37,117 nucleotides of DNA from Flavobacteriia bacterium (GCA_019455045.1 JACFND010000024.1:1-37117); one strand, 5' to 3'. Shown: positions 17,037 through 26,571, numbered from the stretch's first letter. Numbers and translations are program-made. The notes: generated by a model not told the origin, from the sequence alone.

Positions 17037-17876
17037 ATGAGCAACATCAAATTATTTGAAAGCAGGCAAATCCGATCTGTTTGGAATGAAACAGAAGAGA
17101 AATGGTATTTTTCAGTACAGGATGTGGTCGAAATCTTAACGGAAAGTTCTGATGTAAAGCAGTATGTAAAAAGAATGCTAAGTCGTGATGAACAGTTAAA
17201 AAGCAACTGGGGTACAATTTGTACCCCGGTTGAAATGATTGCGGCTGACGGTAAAAAACGTAAAATACAGGCATCTGACGCTAAAGGCCTTCTTCGCATC
17301 ATTCAATCCATTCCATCACCCAAAGCCGAACCGTTCAAGCTTTGGCTGGCACAGGTGGGTTCTGACAGATTAGACGAAATTGAAAATCCTGAACTGGCTT
17401 CGCAAAGAGCAAGAGAATTGTATAAACTCAAAGGTTACTCAGACGACTGGATTGAGAAACGGATGCGGAGTATTGCCATTCGGGAAGAATTAACAGACGA
17501 ATGGAAAAGTCATGGAGTAAAAGAGCAGGTAGAATATGCAATTTTGACAGCAGAGATTTCTAAAGCAACTTTTGGACTCACACCATCAGAATACAAAAAG
17601 GTGAAAGGTCTAAAAAGTCAAAATCTGCGTGACCACATGAACGACCTTGAACTGATTTTTTCAATGCTGGGCGAAGCTTCCACCACTGCAATTGTGAAAA
17701 CACAAAACCCAAAAGGCTTTCAGGAAAATAAAAAAGCTGCAAAACAGGGAGGAGCAGTTGCCGGAAATGCAAGAAAAGAACTGGAAAGCAAGACAGGCCA
17801 GAAGGTAGTATCGAATCAAAATTATCTGCCGGATAAAAAAGTAAAACAGATCCGAAAGAAAAAGGATGAAAAATAA
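17037..17876 (+). CDS. BRO-N domain protein (phage antirepressor/DinD-like)
   Basis: A 279-residue soluble protein with an N-terminal BRO-N domain (SRQIRSVWNETEEKWYFSVQDVVEILTES, of which WYFSVQDVV is the core, then DVKQYVKRML) and a helical C-terminal region containing RARELYKLKGYSDDWIEKRM and a very basic tail. BRO-N proteins are phage antirepressors or SOS-linked proteins such as DinD; this domain arrangement is widespread as a single chromosomal gene in Bacteroidota. No phage structural gene, integrase or repressor is adjacent. It has 158 bp upstream and 113 bp downstream without genes, consistent with independent insertion (inference). Confidence 0.85.
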   Translation: MSNIKLFESRQIRSVWNETEEKWYFSVQDVVEILTESSDVKQYVKRMLSRDEQLKSNWGTICTPVEMIAADGKKRKIQASDAKGLLRIIQSIPSPKAEPFKLWLAQVGSDRLDEIENPELASQRARELYKLKGYSDDWIEKRMRSIAIREELTDEWKSHGVKEQVEYAILTAEISKATFGLTPSEYKKVKGLKSQNLRDHMNDLELIFSMLGEASTTAIVKTQNPKGFQENKKAAKQGGAVAGNARKELESKTGQKVVSNQNYLPDKKVKQIRKKKDEK

Positions 17877-17962
17877 ACTGACTAAGATAAATAATCCAAG
17901 AACCTCAAACTCCCACCCCCGACATCACTTTATCAAAATTTATTTTGATTGACTGAAAATTG

Positions 17963-17970
17963 TATATTTG
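17963..17970 (+). promoter_or_regulatory. -7 box upstream of the HerA-like gene
   Basis: TATATTTG, a full TAnnTTTG match, ends 19 bases before the ATG at 17990. The nearest TTTG upstream is 15 bp away, closer than expected. Confidence 0.4.
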
Positions 17971-17989
17971 AAGTCTCACTAACAAACCT

Positions 17990-19471
17990 ATGTCAATAAA
18001 AGAAACCTTCATACAGGATATACTATCCGGCTATCAGTACAAAGGTGAAAAAATCGTTTTGGGAAAAGCCAAATTGGACGGCGAAGTTTTATCGGAGGCC
18101 GAAATTTCGGTTGCTCTGAAAACAATGAACCGTCACGGACTGATTGCGGGCGCAACCGGAACCGGAAAAACCAAATCGCTTCAAATCCTTGCCGAACAGC
18201 TTTCACTGAAAGGTGTTCCTACACTTCTGATGGATATCAAGGGAGATTTAAGCGGAATTGCTGCGCCCGGCGAAGAAAACAAAGCAATCATAGAGCGACA
18301 GCAGCTTTTGGGAATAGATTATACACCCATGGGCGCCCCGGTCGAATTTCTTTCATTGAGCCATGAACCCGGCGCAAGACTGAGAGCCACGGTAACCGAA
18401 TTCGGACCGATACTTTTCAGTAAGATACTGGAGCTGAACGATACACAAACCGGAATTATTTCAATCGTATTCAAATATTGTGACGACAAGGGCTATCCGC
18501 TGCTCGATCTGAAGGACATCAGAGAAGTGCTCAGATATTTGAGCGATGACGACAGAGGAAAACAGGAATTGGCTTCTACTTATGGGAGCATTTCAAAAGC
18601 ATCATTGGGTACCATACTCAGAAAAATCGTAACACTCGAACAGCAGGGAGCCGATCGGTTTTTTGGCGAACCCTCGTTTGATGTCAATGATCTGCTCAAA
18701 ACCAAAGACGAAAAGGGAGTTGTCAGCATCATCCGACTGACAGATATTCAAAACAGACCTTCACTTTTTTCAACTTTTATGATGAGTCTGCTGGCAGAGA
18801 TTTATGAGAGCTTTCCGGAGACAGGCGATCCTGACAAACCCAAACTTGTGATTTTTATTGATGAGGCGCATTTGATTTTTAAAGAAGCAAGCAAGACATT
18901 GCTCGACCAGATGGAGACGATGGTGAAACTGATTCGGTCAAAAGGTGTCGGGCTGTTTTTTTGTACCCAGGTTCCGGGCGATGTTCCCGACGGCGTACTC
19001 GGACAGTTGGGATTAAAAATACAGCATGCGTTAAGAGGATTTACCGCAAAAGACAGAAAACAGATTCAGAAAGCGGTTGAGAATTATCCGATCACTTCCT
19101 ATTTCAAAGCAGATGAAGTTATCACCCAACTCGGTATCGGCGAGGCTTTTGTAACGGCGTTGAACGAAAAAGGAATTCCGACTCCGCTTGCTTATACTTA
19201 TATGAGAGCACCGCTTTCACGGATGGATGTTTTGTCAGAAACCGAAATTGAAACCATCATCGGGAAATCTGAGCTTGTTGACAAATACAGTCAGGAAATC
19301 GACAGAGAATCTGCTTATGAAATGCTGACTCAAAGACTAAAAACAGAAGAAAATCCTCAGCCGGCTCAGCCCAAAAAACCGGAGGGAAGGCCCAAAAAGG
19401 AAAAATCGGTTTTTGAAACCATCATCACCGATTCCACCACAAAGAGCTTTATCAGAACCATAGGAAATTAA
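17990..19471 (+). CDS. HerA-like ATPase, DUF853 (YjgR) family
   Basis: A 493-residue ATPase with Walker A GATGTGKT at residues 54-61, a DIKGDLSG segment (about 82-89), Walker B LVIFIDEAHLIF (about 285-296) and a sensor-like FFCTQVPGDVPDGVLGQLG stretch. This matches the DUF853/YjgR family of HerA-FtsK-superfamily ATPases. Members are thought to act on DNA or in stress responses, but no function is established. The C-terminus (FETIITDSTTKSFIRTIGN) stops shortly after the conserved region, earlier than some relatives. The exonuclease gene begins 42 bp downstream, which may point to a shared DNA-processing role (inference). Confidence 0.9.
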   Translation: MSIKETFIQDILSGYQYKGEKIVLGKAKLDGEVLSEAEISVALKTMNRHGLIAGATGTGKTKSLQILAEQLSLKGVPTLLMDIKGDLSGIAAPGEENKAIIERQQLLGIDYTPMGAPVEFLSLSHEPGARLRATVTEFGPILFSKILELNDTQTGIISIVFKYCDDKGYPLLDLKDIREVLRYLSDDDRGKQELASTYGSISKASLGTILRKIVTLEQQGADRFFGEPSFDVNDLLKTKDEKGVVSIIRLTDIQNRPSLFSTFMMSLLAEIYESFPETGDPDKPKLVIFIDEAHLIFKEASKTLLDQMETMVKLIRSKGVGLFFCTQVPGDVPDGVLGQLGLKIQHALRGFTAKDRKQIQKAVENYPITSYFKADEVITQLGIGEAFVTALNEKGIPTPLAYTYMRAPLSRMDVLSETEIETIIGKSELVDKYSQEIDRESAYEMLTQRLKTEENPQPAQPKKPEGRPKKEKSVFETIITDSTTKSFIRTIGN

Positions 19472-19513
19472 ATTATCAGAGGACTTTTCGGCAAAATCAC
19501 AAAGAGAAGATAG

Positions 19514-20869
19514 ATGTACGCAGTATTGGATATAGAGGCTACCGGCGGCCAGATGGGCGAAGAGGAGATCATAGAGATTGCGGTCTATCGATTTGACGGG
19601 CAGAAAGTTACGGATCAGCTGATTTCACTTGTAAAACCAGAAAGACAAATCGATGCTTATGTGCAGAAACTGACTCAGATTACACCAAAAATGGTCAGAA
19701 CCGCACCCGGATTTCATGAGATTGCAAAACGGGTGATTGAAATTACAAAAGACACAATACTGGTCGGCCACAATGTGGATTTTGACTATCGGATGCTCAG
19801 ACAGGAATTCAGAAAACTCGGTTATATCTATCAGCGCGAAACCATTGATACTGTGATTTTGAGTGAAAAATATTTTCCGGATACAGCTTCACATTCTTTG
19901 GGGAAGTTGTGTAAGGAACTCGGAATTCCGACCACCGACAGACATCGTGCCTCGGGTGATGCCAGGGCGACCATCGAATTGTTCAAACTTTTGCTCGAAA
20001 AAGATGCCGAAAAAAATATTTCAAAAACCGGAATTGGATTCAACAGCCAAAAATCTTTTGCTGAATTCGGGTACAAAGGTCTGCCCAATTCCGCCGGACT
20101 GTTTTATATTTTTGATTCAAAGAAAAGAGTCGTCTATCTTTCGGCAGCAGAAAATATTGCACAAACCGCAAGAAGAGTGCTGAACGGAAAATCTGATCTC
20201 AGCCGAAAAATCAAACACAGTTTTGACAGCATTCAATATGAAATTACCGGAAACGAAATGATTTCAAAAATCAAAGAATTGAACGAAATCAAAAAGCTGA
20301 AACCAAAATTCAATCCGTCCGATATCGGGTTTACACATTCGATTTGCAAAGAAAACCGCTCGGGTTATGATGTGCTGATGATCCGTAAAAATGAAAGAGG
20401 ATGCAAAAATCCGCTGATCGAATTTCAAAATTCTAGAACCGTCCGAGATGTGCTGTCGCATATTACAACAGAATTCAAACTCTGTCCGGTGCTCAACCGA
20501 TTGTCACCGCCGGGCAAACCCTGTTTCAGCCGTGAGGTCGGCGAATGTCTGGGCGCCTGCGAAGGTGAAGAATTACCCGAAAGTTACAACCTGAGAGTCA
20601 GTCAGTTTCTTGAAAAAATTAATCTGAAAAAAAGAAATTTCCTGATGATCGGAAACGGCAGAACGTTAAACGAAAAATCATTTGTCTGGATCGACAACGG
20701 CGTCTGCAAAGGATACGGATATTTTGAATTTCACAACCAGATCAAAGATTCAAAAACCATCAGCGAACGGATGACAAAACTTGCGAAAAACCCTGATTTT
20801 GTTAAAATTATCATGCCCAATCTCGCAATCGGCAGATACAGGGAATTAATTTCATTAGATTCGCAGTAA
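19514..20869 (+). CDS. DnaQ-like DEDDh exonuclease fused to a degenerate GIY-YIG domain
   Basis: A 451-residue protein. Residues 1-170 form a DnaQ-type exonuclease: D6 and E8 in VLDIEATGG, HNVDFDYRML (third acidic residue) and HRASGDARAT (His plus last Asp). Residues about 188-275 align with the UvrC/Cho GIY-YIG fold (GLFYIFDSKKRVVYLSAAEN; glutamate in the NEMISKIKELNEIKKLKPKF block), but the YIG glycine is Ser and the catalytic Arg position is not Arg. A cysteine-bearing segment (GKPCFSREVGECLGACEG) follows, as in Bacteroidota relatives. It probably acts in 3'-5' DNA exonucleolysis during repair; the second domain may only bind DNA. Confidence 0.88.
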   Translation: MYAVLDIEATGGQMGEEEIIEIAVYRFDGQKVTDQLISLVKPERQIDAYVQKLTQITPKMVRTAPGFHEIAKRVIEITKDTILVGHNVDFDYRMLRQEFRKLGYIYQRETIDTVILSEKYFPDTASHSLGKLCKELGIPTTDRHRASGDARATIELFKLLLEKDAEKNISKTGIGFNSQKSFAEFGYKGLPNSAGLFYIFDSKKRVVYLSAAENIAQTARRVLNGKSDLSRKIKHSFDSIQYEITGNEMISKIKELNEIKKLKPKFNPSDIGFTHSICKENRSGYDVLMIRKNERGCKNPLIEFQNSRTVRDVLSHITTEFKLCPVLNRLSPPGKPCFSREVGECLGACEGEELPESYNLRVSQFLEKINLKKRNFLMIGNGRTLNEKSFVWIDNGVCKGYGYFEFHNQIKDSKTISERMTKLAKNPDFVKIIMPNLAIGRYRELISLDSQ

Positions 20870-20874
20870 ATTTG
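20867..20874 (+). promoter_or_regulatory. -7 box upstream of the LOG-family gene
   Basis: TAAATTTG matches TAnnTTTG. It overlaps the stop codon of the exonuclease gene and ends 22 bases before the ATG at 20897. Confidence 0.35.
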
Positions 20875-20896
20875 GTTTTGATTAAACAATTAAAAA

Positions 20897-21610
20897 ATGA
20901 CTGAAAAGGAGGAGAAAGACAAGATCAGAGAGAAATTTTCACTCAAAACTTGGAATGAAGTTAAATCAAATGATTCATGGGCGCTGTTCAAAATCATGTC
21001 CGAATTTGTTCACGGATACGAAATGATGGCCAAAATCGGACCCTGTGTCTCGGTTTTCGGTTCGGCGCGTACACAACCCGATTCTGAATATTACAAACTT
21101 GCCGAAGAAATTTCATACGGTCTGACACAAATCGGATTTGGAGTCATCACCGGCGGCGGCCCGGGCATTATGGAAGCTGCCAACAAAGGCGCAAAAAGAG
21201 GAAACGGAAAATCGGTTGGAATCGGCATCAAACTGCCGTTTGAAGATCAGCTCAATCAGTATGTGGATCACGATTACAGCATCAATTTTGATTATTTCTT
21301 TGCCAGAAAAGTGATGTTTGTCAAATATGCGCAGGGATTCATTGTGCTGCCCGGCGGACTCGGAACTTTGGACGAACTTTTTGAAGCGCTTACACTGATA
21401 CAGACCAACAAGATCGGCAGATTTCCTATCGTTCTGGTCGGCACAAAATACTGGTCGGGACTGATCGACTGGATGAAACAGACACTGATTCCGGCCGGAA
21501 ATATATCAGAAAAAGATTTTGAACTCTATCGGTTGGTTGACACCGCAGAAGAAGCGGTCGGACACATCAAGGCATTTTACGACAAATACATGGTTCGCCA
21601 AAACTTCTGA
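20897..21610 (+). CDS. LOG-family (TIGR00730-type) Rossmann-fold nucleotide phosphoribohydrolase
   Basis: A 237-residue protein with the two LOG signatures: GGGPGIMEAANKGAK (residues 86-100) and PGGLGTLDELFEAL (152-165), the PGGxGTxxE motif that binds phosphate and provides the catalytic glutamate. Enzymes of this family hydrolyse nucleoside 5'-monophosphates (AMP or cytokinin riboside monophosphate) to the base and ribose 5-phosphate. Older annotations call it lysine decarboxylase-like, which is not supported by function. The helical N-terminal extension of about 35 residues is common in Bacteroidota members. Confidence 0.9.
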   Translation: MTEKEEKDKIREKFSLKTWNEVKSNDSWALFKIMSEFVHGYEMMAKIGPCVSVFGSARTQPDSEYYKLAEEISYGLTQIGFGVITGGGPGIMEAANKGAKRGNGKSVGIGIKLPFEDQLNQYVDHDYSINFDYFFARKVMFVKYAQGFIVLPGGLGTLDELFEALTLIQTNKIGRFPIVLVGTKYWSGLIDWMKQTLIPAGNISEKDFELYRLVDTAEEAVGHIKAFYDKYMVRQNF

Positions 21611-21660
21611 TCATTCAATAATAAAAAATAATGCAGGCCGTTTAAAAACAAAGCAGACAG

Positions 21661-23928
21661 ATGATCAATACACCAAAAGAACTCAGACAGGGAATTTTTG
21701 CCGCAGTTTTCTCAATCCTGCTGCCGATGGGCGTTTTTGCCCAAAACAGCACGATCCGCTGGGACGATTATTTTTCATATTCAAACGTGGGTCATATCCT
21801 TGAGATCAACGGTCTGATTTTTTGCAGCGCAGAAAACGGTTTTTTTATCTACAATCCGAGTAACGGAGAACTCGAAAAAAATTCAAAGGTCAATGATCTG
21901 AACGATGTCGGACTGACTGCTTTCAATTACAGCCCGGAAACCGAACAGCTGATGATCGGATACAAAAGCGGCGAAATGGACATACTCGGTCCGGAAGACA
22001 ATCACAATATGCTTGAGATTCCGCTTCATCAGTCATATACAGGCGACAAAATGGTGAATCATATCGAACCGGCAGGAAATGCAGCAGTGATTTCGGGAGA
22101 ATTTGGTCTTGCAACTTTTGATCTTGAAAATTACGAATTCATGGAGACCTGTTATTTTGTTCAGGCAGGAGTCAGTTTTGGGGTCAAGGAATCGGCGGTC
22201 AGCAACGGTGTGATTTATGCGGCAAGCGACAAAGGAATTTTTTATCATCCGCTGGACGAATTTATTACAAATTTCACGGCATGGCAGCAGCCCGAAGGTG
22301 TACCGACATCTGAATTTCAGCACATTGTACAGTTTCAGGGAAATGTAGTCGCTGCGACGGGCAATTCGGTTTATCGGTTTGACGGTGACAACTGGCTTTA
22401 TTTTGGTGATTTTCCAAACTTGAAGGATCTGACCGTCAACGGGAATACGCTGAGTATCACAAGAATAGGTGCAGTCGTGAATTTTGACGAGAATTTTAAC
22501 AATACGGGTACGGTTAATTTTGGAGAAGATCTGAACACCGGTTTGAAAGTCGGTAGTGTAACCTATGGCGGCTCAATACTTTTGGGACTGCTTGACGGCA
22601 CCAACTCGATTTATCCGGACGGTCCGTACAACAACCAGTCCTGGTCGGTGACCGTGAGCAAAGGCGAGTTGTGGATTGCGCCGGGCGGTATCACCAACTT
22701 TTTCAATCCGCAGCAGAATCCGAACGGTTTCTATCATTTTAACGGTGATCATTGGGTTCATCATGTAAAAGAAGAAATGAACGGAGCACGCGATATCGTT
22801 GATATTGAAGTGAATCCGAATGACAATACGGAGTATTATGTAATTTCATGGTTTGAACATCCGACCTGGTCTCAGCCGGATGTACACATCGGAATTTTTA
22901 GATACAAGGACGGGCAGATGGTCAATCATTACAATTCCGAAAACAGCGAAATCAAATTCAGAGAGCGTGTCGGCGGAGCAATTTATGACGAATCCGGGAA
23001 TCTTTGGATCGGTCAGTCGCATGTGGGTGATCAGGCAAGAACCTATATGATCAGAAAAGAAGCGGGCGGCGGATGGAAATCAATCGATCTTCAGGCGGCC
23101 GGCGCAGGTGCGGGTGCAAGAAAACCATTTGTTTACAACGGTTACGGATTTCTCGCACTGCCAAGACAGGACAGTGGTCTGAAGGTGACCGATATGGAAA
23201 AAGTCTATACGATTGATGCGTCTGTCAACCGAGGAAATCTGCCATCACCGCAGGTAACCGCTGCTGCCATCGACAAAGACGGGGTGCTCTGGATCGGTAC
23301 GATTCTGGGACTTCGGGTGCTGTATAATCCGATCGAAGCGATTCAGTCGGAATCATTTCAGACCCAGCCGATTGTGATTGAACAAAACGGAATTCCGGAA
23401 GCTTTGCTGACCGACGTACAGGTCAACGACATCAAGGTGGACGGTGCCAATCAGAAATGGGTGGCAACCGAATCCGCCGGTGTCTATTATTTTTCTGAGG
23501 ACGGAACCTCGACGGTTTATCATTTTACAGCCGGAAATTCACCGCTTCCGTCAAACAAGGTGAACTTTATTGCAATCGATAAAGAAACCGGTATCGTCTA
23601 TTTTGCAACCGACAAAGGTGTGGTTTCGTATCGTAGTGATGCAGTCGAAGGAGGAGATTCTTTTGGAGATGTGTATTCCTATCCGAATCCGGTTCGTCCG
23701 GGATTCACCGGCGAAGTGACCATCAAAGGCCTTCCGATCGATGCGGATGTAAGAATTGTGGATATCAGCGGAAATCTGATTTACAAAACCAAATCTGCGG
23801 GCGGTGTCGCCAAATGGGATACAAAAAACATGAAAGGGAAACCGGTCGCTTCGGGTATCTATCTGGTTTTGATGACCAACAGTGATGCGACCGAGACCAA
23901 ACAGACCAAAATTGCAATCGTCAGATAA
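21661..23928 (+). CDS. porZ: Type IX secretion component PorZ-like protein
   Basis: A 755-residue secreted protein: N-terminal signal peptide (cut near MGVFAQ), two beta-propeller regions (Y-D-type repeats such as VIYAASDKGIFY, VLWIGTILGLRVLYNP, KWVATESAGVYYF, IVYFATDKGVVSYR) and a C-terminal T9SS sorting domain starting YPNPVRPGFTGEVTI and ending ASGIYLVLMTNSD...KIAIVR. PorZ is a cell-surface part of the T9SS attachment complex that works with the sortase PorU. The same gene order, a PorZ-like gene directly before recO, is common in Bacteroidota (recall). It ends on the base that starts recO. A two-component-regulator-propeller label would be misleading, since no kinase is present. Confidence 0.85.
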   Translation: MINTPKELRQGIFAAVFSILLPMGVFAQNSTIRWDDYFSYSNVGHILEINGLIFCSAENGFFIYNPSNGELEKNSKVNDLNDVGLTAFNYSPETEQLMIGYKSGEMDILGPEDNHNMLEIPLHQSYTGDKMVNHIEPAGNAAVISGEFGLATFDLENYEFMETCYFVQAGVSFGVKESAVSNGVIYAASDKGIFYHPLDEFITNFTAWQQPEGVPTSEFQHIVQFQGNVVAATGNSVYRFDGDNWLYFGDFPNLKDLTVNGNTLSITRIGAVVNFDENFNNTGTVNFGEDLNTGLKVGSVTYGGSILLGLLDGTNSIYPDGPYNNQSWSVTVSKGELWIAPGGITNFFNPQQNPNGFYHFNGDHWVHHVKEEMNGARDIVDIEVNPNDNTEYYVISWFEHPTWSQPDVHIGIFRYKDGQMVNHYNSENSEIKFRERVGGAIYDESGNLWIGQSHVGDQARTYMIRKEAGGGWKSIDLQAAGAGAGARKPFVYNGYGFLALPRQDSGLKVTDMEKVYTIDASVNRGNLPSPQVTAAAIDKDGVLWIGTILGLRVLYNPIEAIQSESFQTQPIVIEQNGIPEALLTDVQVNDIKVDGANQKWVATESAGVYYFSEDGTSTVYHFTAGNSPLPSNKVNFIAIDKETGIVYFATDKGVVSYRSDAVEGGDSFGDVYSYPNPVRPGFTGEVTIKGLPIDADVRIVDISGNLIYKTKSAGGVAKWDTKNMKGKPVASGIYLVLMTNSDATETKQTKIAIVR

Positions 23929-24641
23929 TGATTGTCAAAACCCGGACAATTGTCATTTCTTCCATCAAATACGGCGACAGCTCCCGAATTCTGAAATGCT
24001 ATACCCGTTCATCAGGCATCAGATCCTTTATCGCAAAAGGAGTTTACTCAAAACGGAACAAAACCAATCCGATGTTCAGTCCGCTCAATCAGCTGGAACT
24101 GATTTTTGACGACAAATCAAAATCTGCGCTCAAACATCTGAGAGACTGCAGAATGGCAGTTCATTATGTTTCGCTGACCGGAAACAGTCAGAAAACCGCG
24201 ATCGCGCTGTTTCTGTCGGAAGTGCTGAATTCGGTTTTGAAAGAAGAGGATTCAAATCCGGATCTGTTTGATTTTATCTGTTCTTCGATTGAATTTTTTG
24301 ACCAAAAAGAAAACGCTTATTCAGATTTTCATCTTTGGTTTCTGCTCAATCTGAGTCGTTTTCTCGGTTTCTATCCGAACATTGAAAAATCTGCTGTTTA
24401 TTTTGATTTGCTGAACGGAATTTCTTCTGCCGAACTGCCTTCGGGTGTATATATTGAAGGTGAAAATTTAAAACTGTTTGAAAAACTGATTTCGATTGAT
24501 TTTTTTGAACAGCAGTCAAATGCTTTCAATCGTTCCGAACGAAAACAGCTTTTGGAAACGCTGCTGAAATATTATGAAATCCAGCTTTCTGATTTCAGAT
24601 GGCCAAAATCGGTTGAAGTTTTGAATATGGTTTTTGAATAA
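23928..24641 (+). CDS. recO: DNA repair protein RecO
   Basis: A 237-residue protein with the RecO N-terminal OB fold (TIVISSIKYGDSSRILKCYT; KGVYSKRNKTNPMFSPLNQLEL) and a helical C-terminal domain. It lacks the CxxC-type zinc motif of some RecO proteins, as usual in Bacteroidota. It loads RecA onto SSB-coated DNA in the RecFOR pathway. Its ATG shares one base with the porZ stop (TAATG). It ends 13 bp from the convergent RNA methyltransferase gene with no terminator hairpin between. Confidence 0.92.
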   Translation: MIVKTRTIVISSIKYGDSSRILKCYTRSSGIRSFIAKGVYSKRNKTNPMFSPLNQLELIFDDKSKSALKHLRDCRMAVHYVSLTGNSQKTAIALFLSEVLNSVLKEEDSNPDLFDFICSSIEFFDQKENAYSDFHLWFLLNLSRFLGFYPNIEKSAVYFDLLNGISSAELPSGVYIEGENLKLFEKLISIDFFEQQSNAFNRSERKQLLETLLKYYEIQLSDFRWPKSVEVLNMVFE

Positions 24642-24654
24642 TTTTTTGACTGAA

Positions 24655-25431
24655 TTATTTCAAACGCTGTCTCACTGCTTCATAAATACAAATTGCAGCA
24701 GCATTGCTCACATTGAGCGAATCCACTTTTCCGTTCATCGGAATTTTGATCAGCAAATCGGAATGATCCGCCCAAAAATCGCTCAGACCGGTGGCTTCGG
24801 TTCCCAAAACAATTGCAGTCGGTTTTGAAAAATCTGCATCATACAAACTTTGGGTATCATCTCTCAGGAAAGTTGAAACAATCTGTATCTGATTATCCTT
24901 CAGCCAATTCAATATATTTTCTTTTGTTTCTGCAATGGTTTTGTTTGTAAAAACTGTTCCCACACTGCTTCTGATTACATTCGGATTGTAAAAATCGGTC
25001 AGCGGATCGCAGACCATCAGAAGATCGACTGCAGCACCGTCGCAGGTTCTGAGCACAGCGCCGAGATTACCGGGTTTTTCGACCGATTCAAGTATGACAA
25101 TCAGCGGGTTTTTGGGTAATTTGATTTGATTCAAATTTAAATTTTGGCTTTCATAAATCCCGATGATTCCGCCGGTGGTTCCGCGGTATGCAATTTTTTC
25201 AAAAAGAGCATCTGTAATCCAAATGACATCAAAATTTGAAAGATTGACATCCGACTGAAAAATTCTTTCGGCCAGATAAAATCTTTGCGGTTTGAAATCC
25301 GATTCGAGTGCCAACTTGTTTTCCTGAACACCTTCAACTACAAAAAGGCCCGAAGATTTTCTTTCTCTTGATTTCTGCTGAAGTTTGAGCAGCTGTCTGA
25401 TGCCCGGATTTTGAAGGCTTTCGATCTTCAT
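24655..25431 (-). CDS. TrmH/SpoU-family RNA 2'-O-methyltransferase
   Basis: A 258-residue protein from the ATG at 25431 (the longer reading frame would run back into asd). N-terminal substrate-binding domain (LLKLQQKSRERKSSGLFVVE), then a SpoU knot with the three motifs: ILESVEKPGNLGAVLRTCDG (about 115-134), IVLGTEATGLSD (about 208-219) and KIPMNGKVDSLNVSNAAAI near the C-terminus, ending IYEAVRQRLK. It methylates ribose in rRNA or tRNA using S-adenosylmethionine; the exact target cannot be read. It starts 10 bp after the asd stop, so it is probably co-transcribed with asd. Confidence 0.9.
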   Translation of the reverse strand: MKIESLQNPGIRQLLKLQQKSRERKSSGLFVVEGVQENKLALESDFKPQRFYLAERIFQSDVNLSNFDVIWITDALFEKIAYRGTTGGIIGIYESQNLNLNQIKLPKNPLIVILESVEKPGNLGAVLRTCDGAAVDLLMVCDPLTDFYNPNVIRSSVGTVFTNKTIAETKENILNWLKDNQIQIVSTFLRDDTQSLYDADFSKPTAIVLGTEATGLSDFWADHSDLLIKIPMNGKVDSLNVSNAAAICIYEAVRQRLK

Positions 25432-25441
25432 TCGGTCAAAT

Positions 25442-26449
25442 TTAAACCTCGGCTTTCTGACCCACAAACTTTCTTTTCAGCAGATGTTCCGCAATCTGAA
25501 CCGCATTGGTTGCGGCGCCTTTTCTAAGATTGTCGGCAACCACCCACAGATTCATGGTATTGGGCTGTGAATAATCTCTTCTGATCCGGCCGACAAAAAC
25601 TTCATCTCTTCCTTCTGCAAACAGCGGCATCGGATAGGTCAGCGTATCGGGATTGTCCTGAACCTGAACACCGATCGTTCTTCTGAGGATTCTTCTCACT
25701 TCGGATTCATCAAAATCCTGTTTGAATTCAATATTGACAGACTCTGAATGTCCGCCCTGAACCGGTACACGAACTGCGGTAGCAGTCAACGCAATTTCCT
25801 GGTCATTCAGTATCTTTCTGGTTTCATTCACCAGTTTGAGTTCTTCCTTGGTGTAACCGTTTTCTTCAAATACATCGCAATGCGGCAGTGCATTTTTAAA
25901 AATCGGATACGGATATTTCATTTTTGGTGTTTCTCCTTTGATTTCGGATTCCAACTGATCAACAGCTTCTTTTCCGGTTCCGGTCACCGACTGATAAGTT
26001 GAAACCACTACCCTTTTGATGCCGTATTTTTTGTTGAGCGGATTCAAAACCATCACCAGTTGAATGGTGGAGCAGTTTGGATTGGCAATGATCTTGTCGG
26101 TTTCCTTCAGTCTGAAAGCATTGATCTCGGGTACGACCAGCGGAATATTCGGATCCATCCGCCAGGCAGACGAATTGTCGATCACAGTGGTTCCTTCAAC
26201 CGCAAATTTGGGTGCCCAAATTTTTGAAGTTTCACCGCCGGCTGAGAACAAAGCCATATCAGGACGCATTGCAACCGCCTGTTCGACTGAAACGATTTTG
26301 TATTTTTTTGATTTGAATTCAATTTCCTTTCCGACAGATTTTTCCGATGCCACCGGAATCAGTTCGTCAACCGGAAAATTTCTTTCTGCCAAAACTTTCA
26401 ACATGATTTGGCCGACCATTCCGGTCGCACCTACCACTGCAATTTTCAT
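25442..26449 (-). CDS. asd: Aspartate-semialdehyde dehydrogenase
   Basis: The 335-residue protein matches the family length. It has the N-terminal NADP-binding GATGMVGQIMLKVL (residues 7-20), the GGETSKIWAP segment, IANPNCSTIQLVMVL with the catalytic Cys126, and VRVPVQGGHSESVNIEF with the active-site histidine near residue 240. It reduces aspartyl phosphate to the semialdehyde, the branch point for lysine/diaminopimelate, threonine and methionine. TAATTTTG lies 16 bases before the ATG. It is the first gene of a two-gene minus-strand unit with the SpoU methyltransferase. Confidence 0.95.
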   Translation of the reverse strand: MKIAVVGATGMVGQIMLKVLAERNFPVDELIPVASEKSVGKEIEFKSKKYKIVSVEQAVAMRPDMALFSAGGETSKIWAPKFAVEGTTVIDNSSAWRMDPNIPLVVPEINAFRLKETDKIIANPNCSTIQLVMVLNPLNKKYGIKRVVVSTYQSVTGTGKEAVDQLESEIKGETPKMKYPYPIFKNALPHCDVFEENGYTKEELKLVNETRKILNDQEIALTATAVRVPVQGGHSESVNIEFKQDFDESEVRRILRRTIGVQVQDNPDTLTYPMPLFAEGRDEVFVGRIRRDYSQPNTMNLWVVADNLRKGAATNAVQIAEHLLKRKFVGQKAEV

Positions 26450-26465
26450 CTGAATTAATTTTTAT

Positions 26466-26473
26466 CAAAATTA
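26466..26473 (-). promoter_or_regulatory. -7 box upstream of asd
   Basis: TAATTTTG on the minus strand, ending 16 bases before the asd ATG; a TTG is 22 bp upstream, a loose fit for the -33 element. Confidence 0.45.
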
Positions 26474-26571
26474 CTGCTTTTGAATGAATCAGACCCAATT
26501 TTTGGGAATTAAGGATCGGCAGGTTTTAACAGCTTTTCATTAACTTCGCATACTGAATAAAATCAATTCGG

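Noticed and set aside
16879..17989. Prophage remnant around the BRO-N gene
   Set aside because: No other phage gene, att repeat or transposase is present; only the single domain suggests phage origin.
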